Below are positions 40,422 through 46,347 of a DNA stretch of 46,347 nucleotides, one piece after another. The notes below the pieces were generated by a model. It was not told where the DNA came from, ran no database searches, and saw only the letters and a program-made list of their open reading frames with translations. The translations under genes and the position numbers were made by a program. The DNA is from Clostridiales bacterium (GTDB taxonomy: Bacteria > Bacillota_A > Clostridia > Saccharofermentanales > Saccharofermentanaceae). The stretch spans positions 1 to 46,347 of the forward strand of contig JAGCGE010000310.1 of assembly GCA_017649745.1 (NCBI GenBank). Direction: 5' to 3'. Numbering within the stretch: position 1 is the first letter of the stretch; each line of letters starts with the position of its first letter.

Positions 40422-42965
40422 ATGAGTAAAAAGACTATTGCGAGATTTCTATGTCTCATGCTTAGTATGATCTTTATTATTTCTATCCTGCCGAATGTTG
40501 TGGTCAGAGCAGATGATAAAGTCACGATAAATAAGCAGGACTGCGATATCACTGAGATCCCTGATAAGTACAACACAGGAGCTAAGGGTAACCTTACAAC
40601 CTTTACTGAGGAGACCGATCAATTCGGTAAGAAGATTATTAAGGGTAAGAGCGGTTCTTCGGAAGTTTCCGTTGCGTTCAAGAAAACAATCAATCAGAAA
40701 ACAGGCGAAGTTTCTTTTAATCTCAACTTTAATGATAACGACAACAAGAAACTGACAGGCGAAGTCGTTATCGAGAATATCGACTTCTCTTCTTATATGA
40801 TCGATGCTCAGACAGATACGTCTCTTGATCATAACCTTACTATCGTATTCAACAACTGTAAGTTCGCTAAGATCATGAAGAATATCCGTGATTCCAAGGT
40901 GACCTTCAAGTTCAACAACTGCAGCATCATAAGATTTAACGGCAGTAATGTTGTCTTCGACAGATGTGCGTTCGGTGGCAGCATTGACGATCCGCTCGTT
41001 CCTTTTCGAAATGTAACAGTAAAGAATTCATATGTATCCGATATCAACTTCGGATCGCCGACCAATGCGACACATATCGACGGAACTCAGATCTACGGTG
41101 AGAAGGATGTCGATGTACTTAACATTAAGTTCCAGAACTGCAGATTCGAGGTGCCGAGCATCCTGATCGAAGGCAGTGCAGCTTATGTCAATTCATGCCT
41201 CATGGTACAGATCGAAAAGTCTGACGCGCACAGCATCTCCTTTGAGAACTGCCACCTGAACGGCGGCGGTTATACGATCTATGCGGTTAGTGAGACGTTC
41301 AACAGGAAGATGGAAGATGTTTCGTTTACTAATATCAAGATCGGTGCGGGATATACATTTGGTGCTTTCTATCCGACGATCGATAAGAATGTTAAGCTTA
41401 CAAATATCACAGGAACTGATTCCTTATTTATCGGTAGTGTCTATAAGAACAGCGGTAAGACATACTTCAGCGTAAGTAATGATACCGACGTTAAGCGTGA
41501 ACTTCTCATAGTTACTGATAAGGGTCAGCATTCATTCACTATCCCTGCAGGACCAAACAAGGACACACTGGCTAACAGGACGTTCAAGAAGTTTTCGGAT
41601 CTTCCTGTAGATATCCTTAAGACAGTTGATGAAGACTGTCAGTATGCAGTATGTCTTGACGTAACAGATCCTAATGACGTAAAGCAGATCCGCTTTGTTA
41701 ATTACACTAATAATTCGGTATCGATCGATAAGTCATTGTTCGGTGACAGAGGTGATAACGTCAGGATATCTGGTTCATGCGGAACTAATGCTACTTATGT
41801 TCTGGACTACGACGGTGTTCTTACTATCTCCGGAACAGGAAATATCAAGTCATATACTTCGACAGCTGACGAGACGACCGCACCATGGACGCCTTATGCG
41901 GCATATATCAAGAAGATAGTTGTTAATGACGGTATAACAGCAGTAGGTGTTAATGCGTTCAAGAATTGCTATGCATGTACGACAGTATACCTTCCTGATG
42001 GTGTAACTGAGATAATGAATGGTGCATTCGCAAGTTGCACCAGCCTTGAGACCGTAAGGATCCCTGAATCCTGCGAAAAGATCGGATTTAATTCTTTCAG
42101 TGGCGTGGCAAAAGATGTGCTTAATAATGGTGGAAACGTCGACGAACCGACAGATACACCGACCGATAATCCAACAGATACACCAACTGATTCTCCTGTT
42201 GTAACAAAGGATGATCCAAATTCACAGATCACGGAATTCGTCTCACGAATCTATAGATATGTTCTTAACCGTGAGCCTGAGAAGGGAGGACTTGATTTCT
42301 GGACTGACGAACTTTATTCATATCGTCTTACAGGAGCTCAGGTAGGTGAGATGTTTATCTTCAGTCAGGAATTTACCGATCGTCATACAACAGATGATGA
42401 ATTTGTAACTATCCTTTATAAGACGTTCTTCGGTCGTGATCCTGAAACAGATGGATTTAACTACTGGACCGGCCTTCTCAAGAATGGCACGTCGGACAGA
42501 AGATCTGTAGTTCACGGCTTTGTTTACTCACCTGAGTGGGCTGATACATGTGCAAGAGCAGGAATTCGTTCAGGTGGCGACATTAAGCCATCATTCAAGA
42601 TCGAACCAACAGCTCTCACTTATGCTTTCGTCGAGCGTATGTATACGGTTGCAATGGGAAGAACTTATGATGAGGAAGGAAGAGAGTACTGGGCTCAGCT
42701 CCTGGCAAACTACGATATGTCAGGCGAGGCTCTAGGTGCATTCTTCTTTACCAGTAAAGAGATGAATGATCAGAAACTCAGCAACAAGGATTTCCTTGAT
42801 AGGCTTTATAAGACATTCATGAACCGAGAAGGTGACGCTGATGGTATCAAGTACTGGACCGGCGTTCTTGAATCAGGTGCATCCCGCGAAAGCGTAGTCT
42901 ACGGATTTACGAGAAGTCCTGAGTTTACGGAGAAATGCATCGAAGCAAGGATCCTGCCTTTCTGA
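40422..42965 (+). CDS. Secreted beta-helix/LRR surface protein with DUF4214 repeats
   Basis: An 847-residue secreted protein: signal peptide (about 1-30, ends in VVVRA); a region (about 95-370) of repeated short strands with 'FNNCKF', 'FNNCSI', 'FQNCRF' and 'FENCHL', typical of a right-handed beta helix; a BspA-like leucine-rich repeat segment (about 480-565, 'GVNAFKNCYACTTVYLPDGV', GAFASCTSLETVRIPES); a TDTPTD/TDNPTD linker (about 575-592); then two DUF4214 units (about 605-845) with four GRxxDxxGxxYW-type motifs. It has no catalytic motif, so adhesion or polysaccharide binding is likely. The end module is shared with the esterase at 31150. Good ribosome binding site (GAGGA). Confidence 0.85.
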   Translation: MSKKTIARFLCLMLSMIFIISILPNVVVRADDKVTINKQDCDITEIPDKYNTGAKGNLTTFTEETDQFGKKIIKGKSGSSEVSVAFKKTINQKTGEVSFNLNFNDNDNKKLTGEVVIENIDFSSYMIDAQTDTSLDHNLTIVFNNCKFAKIMKNIRDSKVTFKFNNCSIIRFNGSNVVFDRCAFGGSIDDPLVPFRNVTVKNSYVSDINFGSPTNATHIDGTQIYGEKDVDVLNIKFQNCRFEVPSILIEGSAAYVNSCLMVQIEKSDAHSISFENCHLNGGGYTIYAVSETFNRKMEDVSFTNIKIGAGYTFGAFYPTIDKNVKLTNITGTDSLFIGSVYKNSGKTYFSVSNDTDVKRELLIVTDKGQHSFTIPAGPNKDTLANRTFKKFSDLPVDILKTVDEDCQYAVCLDVTDPNDVKQIRFVNYTNNSVSIDKSLFGDRGDNVRISGSCGTNATYVLDYDGVLTISGTGNIKSYTSTADETTAPWTPYAAYIKKIVVNDGITAVGVNAFKNCYACTTVYLPDGVTEIMNGAFASCTSLETVRIPESCEKIGFNSFSGVAKDVLNNGGNVDEPTDTPTDNPTDTPTDSPVVTKDDPNSQITEFVSRIYRYVLNREPEKGGLDFWTDELYSYRLTGAQVGEMFIFSQEFTDRHTTDDEFVTILYKTFFGRDPETDGFNYWTGLLKNGTSDRRSVVHGFVYSPEWADTCARAGIRSGGDIKPSFKIEPTALTYAFVERMYTVAMGRTYDEEGREYWAQLLANYDMSGEALGAFFFTSKEMNDQKLSNKDFLDRLYKTFMNREGDADGIKYWTGVLESGASRESVVYGFTRSPEFTEKCIEARILPF

Positions 42966-43040
42966 TCGTCTTATCGTTTTCTTTAAACATTCAATGAGAT
43001 TTCTTAACCTCTGGTTGACGTTGTTTTAATCTTGGGCCTG

Positions 43041-43089
43041 TAAGATACAACCATAAAACAAAAGAACAAACAAATCGGAGGAATTAAAA
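43041..43089 (+). promoter_or_regulatory. Promoter and A/C-rich leader of a second small membrane protein gene
   Basis: TAAGAT at 43041-43046 (possible -35 TTGACG at 43015-43020, spacer 20) and an A/C-rich leader ending in CAAATCGGAGGA. The same layout and almost the same leader precede the gene at 21361. Confidence 0.5.
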
Positions 43090-43314
43090 ATGAATACAAC
43101 AAAGGAAACAAATACAAAGAAGACAAGCTCAAAGGAAGTACTCGTTATGATCGCTGTAGTTCTCCTTTTCGGAATCGGAAGTGTAGCTTTCGGAACATTC
43201 ATGATCGGAACTCCTGCTCCATTCATCGGAGTCCTCGTTTTCGAGATCTTCCTGGTAGTAATGATGATCAAGAGATACATTGCTATTAAGGCTGAAGAAG
43301 AGATCGCTGAGTAA
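43090..43314 (+). CDS. Small two-helix membrane protein
   Basis: A 74-residue protein: polar, Thr/Lys-rich N-terminus, helices at about 16-38 and 43-62, and a short acidic tail (KAEEEIAE). No family recognised. It resembles the protein at 21361 in size and plan, and its leader is nearly identical, suggesting the two are regulated alike and strongly expressed. It is followed by the long-stem terminator at 43346. Confidence 0.75.
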   Translation: MNTTKETNTKKTSSKEVLVMIAVVLLFGIGSVAFGTFMIGTPAPFIGVLVFEIFLVVMMIKRYIAIKAEEEIAE

Positions 43315-43345
43315 TAAATTTGGAAAAAGAAATGAGAAATGATTG

Positions 43346-43395
43346 GGGATGTCTCAAAAGCGAAGTAAACTAACATCGCTTTTGGGGCATCCCTT
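43346..43395 (+). terminator. Long-stem terminator, repeated element copy 2
   Basis: An 18-bp uninterrupted stem (two G-U pairs), GGGATGTCTCAAAAGCGA with TCGCTTTTGGGGCATCCC, a 12-base loop, then TTTT. Related to the hairpin at 33290-33338: AAAAGTGA/TCACTTTT there is AAAAGCGA/TCGCTTTT here, a paired change that keeps the stem. Confidence 0.85.
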
Positions 43396-43498
43396 TTGTT
43401 GAAATCGGCAAAAGCCCTGTGGTTAAAGGATATGTAACAATGTTATACATAACTTTTTGCTTCAAAAAGGAGTCTGACAGCCAATTTATCGAGGGTTG

Positions 43499-43507
43499 TG
43501 ATAGAAT
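43499..43507 (+). promoter_or_regulatory. Extended -10 promoter (TGATAGAAT)
   Basis: TGATAGAAT, -10 at 43502-43507, 39 bases before the S37-type lipoprotein gene. Confidence 0.5.
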
Positions 43508-43546
43508 AACAGATATTAAGATATCTTGATAAAAGGGAAGATGAGA

Positions 43547-45133
43547 ATGAAACGGATAATATCAGCGATCTTGACAGTAACTATGGTTTTGAGCCTGGCT
43601 TCATGTACTGCCAAGACAGAGAAAAAGACCAGATCTTCAGATGATCAGATAGAGGAAACTGAATCTACTGAAGAGACAAAGAAGAAAAAGAAAACTAAAC
43701 CCAGTTCGCCTGCGCCGTCAGCCACATCCGGCATTATTGATGATGAAGATCTGACGGAACTTGGAGAAAAGCTTAGTAAGCTCGATAACGTATTGTTTAT
43801 AAGACCTCTTAAGACGTTTATCCCTGATTCATATGATCCTGAAGGATATGAGGTTGTTTTCGAAAGACCGCTGGATCCTGATGATTATTCTAAAGGCACT
43901 TTCGAACTTCATGTCAGCTTCTGCTTTACAGGATACGATGTGCCGAATGTGTTTAATTGTTCTGGATATGGCTGGGAGACTGATATCGAATATGCGAATG
44001 AGGGATTGTCGGGTTCATATTGTCAGTGCAATTGCATCTCAACTGAATACAGATTCTTCGGACACTCGGCGCCATACGGACTTGATTACGCAGGCACTGA
44101 TTATTGGGAATGTCTTACATTGGAAAATGCTGCTTCGGATTTCCATTTTGTGATCGAGCAGTTTAAGACGATCCTGACAGGAAAGTGGTGTTTTACGGGC
44201 GGCAGTAAAGGCGGCGAAGCTACTTTGTTTCAGTCGATGTATTATCCGGAAGATGCAGACGTATTCTACGCGATATCAGCTCCTGTGAAGTTTAGTACAG
44301 AAGATCCGGGTATCGCGCAGTATCTCTATGAGAAGATCGGAGACGATATGTATGGCGTCGTTGAAGCTCAGAATATGCGAGATTCGGTCCTCAAGCTTCA
44401 GGTAGAGCTTATAGAGCACAGAGATGAATATGAAGAAAAGTTCATAGAACATGAGAAGAAACAGCATAAGAAAGTGATCGAAGCGGTAGAAGATGAACAT
44501 CTGTTATATGATGTTGAAGTATTCATGATGGGATTCGGACTTTGGCAGCAGTCGTCGAGCGTTCTTTTCGGATATGTTTACAATATCGAAAGCATTGTGG
44601 AGATAGCAAGCATAGAAGATGAGGACGAAAGACTTGAAAGTGCTTTTAATCTTCTGTGTTCCGTTTCAGATGATCCGATAAAGTATACTCCTTATTGGTC
44701 GCTTTATCCTTATAATATCCAGGATTGCACACAGACTAACATCTTCCAGATGGATTTCTCGTATATCCGCGAGGAACTTAGGAAAGATGGCTGCGAGGAT
44801 GCTTTATACGTAACTGAGGATATGGAAGAGACAGCATGTGCAAGATGCATGCTTACAGACGAGCAGTTCGAATTATTCCCATATGATCCTACAGCTAACG
44901 AGGAACTTAAAAAGCATCTTGAGACCACTGATTGCCAGATAATCGCAACATACGGAACGGCAGATGTATGGTGCGGATGCGCTATTGATGGCATCGATAA
45001 TCCGAATGTGCATGTTTATAAATTCAAGGGTGAAGGTCACGAATGTATGAGGATCACAAGCGAGATGAAAGATGTTCTGGAGAAATATTACGCACCTTAT
45101 GATCCGATCTCGATATCTTATTTTGATTTTTAA
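43547..45133 (+). CDS. S37-like serine peptidase lipoprotein
   Basis: A 528-residue lipoprotein (signal ends in LASC) with a low-complexity Lys/Ser/Thr/Pro linker. The body resembles peptidase family S37 (PS-10/tripeptidyl aminopeptidase type): 'EYRFFGHSAPYGLDYAGTDY', nucleophile S220 in TGGSKGGEATLF, the likely catalytic Asp in TYGTADVWCG and the His in KGEGHECM. It probably trims peptides at the cell surface. The ATG at 43547 lies 6 bases after GGGAAG; the earlier ATG at 43541 abuts that site. Single gene with its own promoter. Confidence 0.82.
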   Translation: MKRIISAILTVTMVLSLASCTAKTEKKTRSSDDQIEETESTEETKKKKKTKPSSPAPSATSGIIDDEDLTELGEKLSKLDNVLFIRPLKTFIPDSYDPEGYEVVFERPLDPDDYSKGTFELHVSFCFTGYDVPNVFNCSGYGWETDIEYANEGLSGSYCQCNCISTEYRFFGHSAPYGLDYAGTDYWECLTLENAASDFHFVIEQFKTILTGKWCFTGGSKGGEATLFQSMYYPEDADVFYAISAPVKFSTEDPGIAQYLYEKIGDDMYGVVEAQNMRDSVLKLQVELIEHRDEYEEKFIEHEKKQHKKVIEAVEDEHLLYDVEVFMMGFGLWQQSSSVLFGYVYNIESIVEIASIEDEDERLESAFNLLCSVSDDPIKYTPYWSLYPYNIQDCTQTNIFQMDFSYIREELRKDGCEDALYVTEDMEETACARCMLTDEQFELFPYDPTANEELKKHLETTDCQIIATYGTADVWCGCAIDGIDNPNVHVYKFKGEGHECMRITSEMKDVLEKYYAPYDPISISYFDF

Positions 45134-45219
45134 ATGAAACCTGGACCGAGATAAGTTGATTAGTAGGGTGAAGGAACTTAACTGTTCCGAATTAATTGGT
45201 GGACATAAAGGAGAGGGTT

Positions 45220-45879
45220 ATGCGAAAGAAAACTAAGATAATAATCGCAGTTGTTGCCTCGGTCTTTGTTGTGCTTATCGGCACTCTGATAATATTTTTT
45301 GTGGCACTGGGTAACGTTTTAGATAAGACATTCAATCGTAATGAATACAATATGAAGAATGCGGTCAAGGAACTCAATATCGTTTACGATGACGAATTGA
45401 CTTTCGACAGATATGTCTCAAGAAGTGACTATGACATCAGCCTTACTTCGAAAAAGTTTTTCGTTACTTCCGCAAACCTGGATGAAGCAGAGATCGAAGT
45501 TGATCTTTCTGACGGCATGAAAGATGAATATCTCTCTTATTATTATCGTGACGATATCGAAGATTATTTCCTTGATCTCATGGAAGAATATCTTCCTGAT
45601 GAAGATATGGAAGTTGAGTTATATAAGAGCAACTGGTTCTGTGATTCCGGTGATATGGATTTCGATGATTATATGGAAGAGATGGAAGGTAAATCCGTCG
45701 CTATCAACATAATGAATGAAGACGTGACTACTGATGATCTTGATGCGATAATGGAAGAGATGCGTGATGATGAAATCGCGTATTCGATTGCTCTTAGAGT
45801 GTATGATGGAGATAAGGAACTTTGCTATGGAATGTACACTCCGGAAGGCCAACTTAAACCTGCAAAAGAATTAGGATAA
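45220..45879 (+). CDS. Membrane-anchored acidic protein, unknown function
   Basis: A 219-residue protein with a basic start (MRKKTK), one membrane helix (about 8-30) and a very acidic extracellular part rich in Asp, Glu and Met (for example 'DEDMEVELYKSNW', SGDMDFDDYMEEMEG). The ATG at 45220 follows AAGGAGAGGG; an earlier in-frame start at 45196 precedes that site. It overlaps the GNAT gene by one base (TAATG), so the two are co-translated. No family recognised. Confidence 0.7.
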   Translation: MRKKTKIIIAVVASVFVVLIGTLIIFFVALGNVLDKTFNRNEYNMKNAVKELNIVYDDELTFDRYVSRSDYDISLTSKKFFVTSANLDEAEIEVDLSDGMKDEYLSYYYRDDIEDYFLDLMEEYLPDEDMEVELYKSNWFCDSGDMDFDDYMEEMEGKSVAINIMNEDVTTDDLDAIMEEMRDDEIAYSIALRVYDGDKELCYGMYTPEGQLKPAKELG

Positions 45880-46347
45880 TGACTATACGAGAACTAACAA
45901 CAGAAGAGATAAAGGATATCTATTATAAGTATATGACGGATGATTTTCCGCCTGATGAACTTAAACCTTTCGACAGGATCGAAGAGTCCGTAAGTGCCGG
46001 GAAATACCTTTGTCTTGGCGCTTTTGAAAATACGCAATTAGTTGCATATGCTTTCTGGGTATTCGAGAATAAAACATATCTCCTTGATTATTATGCTGTT
46101 GTTCCTGAGCTTCGAGGAAAGGGTGTCGGAACTGCATTTTTGAAAGAAGCAGTTAAGCTTATCCCGGCTGAGATCATCCTTCTTGAAGTTGAAGATCCGA
46201 CAGATGAAGAGAAGAAAAAGAGATTGGATTTTTATCTTAATGCAGGGTGCGTTGATCCTAATGTGAAAGCAGTTGCATTTGGTGTCGATTTTATGATCAT
46301 TGAGTATCCGATAAAAGGAAATCATTCTCCTTCAGTTATAGCTGATG
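45879..46347 (+). CDS. GNAT-family N-acetyltransferase (3' end outside window)
   Basis: An open frame of 156 codons running off the window end. 'LLDYYAVVPELRGKGVGTAF' is the GNAT acetyl-CoA-binding motif, preceded by the expected central strands and followed by 'LDFYLNAGC', typical of the family's C-terminal half. The ATG at 45879 overlaps the stop of the upstream membrane protein gene. Substrate unknown. Confidence 0.85.
   Translation, partial: MTIRELTTEEIKDIYYKYMTDDFPPDELKPFDRIEESVSAGKYLCLGAFENTQLVAYAFWVFENKTYLLDYYAVVPELRGKGVGTAFLKEAVKLIPAEIILLEVEDPTDEEKKKRLDFYLNAGCVDPNVKAVAFGVDFMIIEYPIKGNHSPSVIAD

Overview
This is a bacterial chromosomal segment of moderate G+C. Strong AGGAGG-type ribosome binding sites, lipoprotein signal peptides, an IscU-type scaffold with a cysteine desulfurase, an ECF vitamin transporter S component and DUF4214 surface proteins all point to a Gram-positive anaerobe of class Clostridia (gut or rumen type; Lachnospiraceae, Oscillospiraceae or Saccharofermentans-like). 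The assignment is by gene content only. I saw no rRNA, tRNA, CRISPR array, transposase or phage module. Most intergenic regions carry recognisable promoters and intrinsic terminators.

Layout. 1-1747: end of a methionine ABC transporter (metI, then metQ on its own promoter behind a Cys/Met-rich leader peptide and an attenuator-like RNA). 1813-5431: a P-loop/GNAT fusion, a small membrane protein and an internally duplicated zinc-ribbon protein. 5480-7223 (minus): iscS and iscU. Their promoter region carries the same 29-bp dyad as the metQ promoter, suggesting one sulfur regulator for both. 7267-8829: divergent XRE regulator and CPBP protease. 8921-9345: tandem non-coding repeats. 9597-11216: a solitary HerA-like ATPase. 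11393-16842: three membrane signalling proteins, two with an intact EAL and a degenerate GGDEF domain (c-di-GMP breakdown). 16893-21202: a zinc-protease-like lipoprotein and a two-component system. 21361-24566: a small membrane protein, repeats, an ECF sigma factor fused to a membrane/extracellular domain, and a convergent EEP-family nuclease. 24799-29391: an ABC exporter operon with an Ntn-hydrolase lipoprotein.

29452-33264 holds a small membrane protein, a lipoprotein and a secreted esterase ending in DUF4214 repeats. 33290-33920 is a second non-coding repeat region. 34071-36882 is a compact cluster: a lipoprotein, three paralogous two-helix miniproteins, a 47-residue GTG-start membrane peptide, a PstS-like binding protein and a NUDIX hydrolase. 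36941-38623 is an ECF sigma/anti-sigma-like pair plus a DUF2809 protein. 38616-40306 is a C-terminally short MocR regulator divergent from an ECF S component (probably vitamin B6 uptake). 40422-46347 holds a beta-helix/LRR/DUF4214 surface protein, another small membrane protein, an S37-like peptidase lipoprotein, a membrane-anchored protein and a truncated GNAT.

Two themes stand out. The first is a sulfur regulon seen twice (operator dyad, plus a Cys/Met leader peptide). The second is envelope remodelling and sensing: many lipoproteins, secreted modular proteins, small membrane proteins and sigma/anti-sigma systems, many of them behind an extended -10 promoter of the form TGATAnAAT. The least familiar unit is the small-membrane-protein cluster at 34071-36345.
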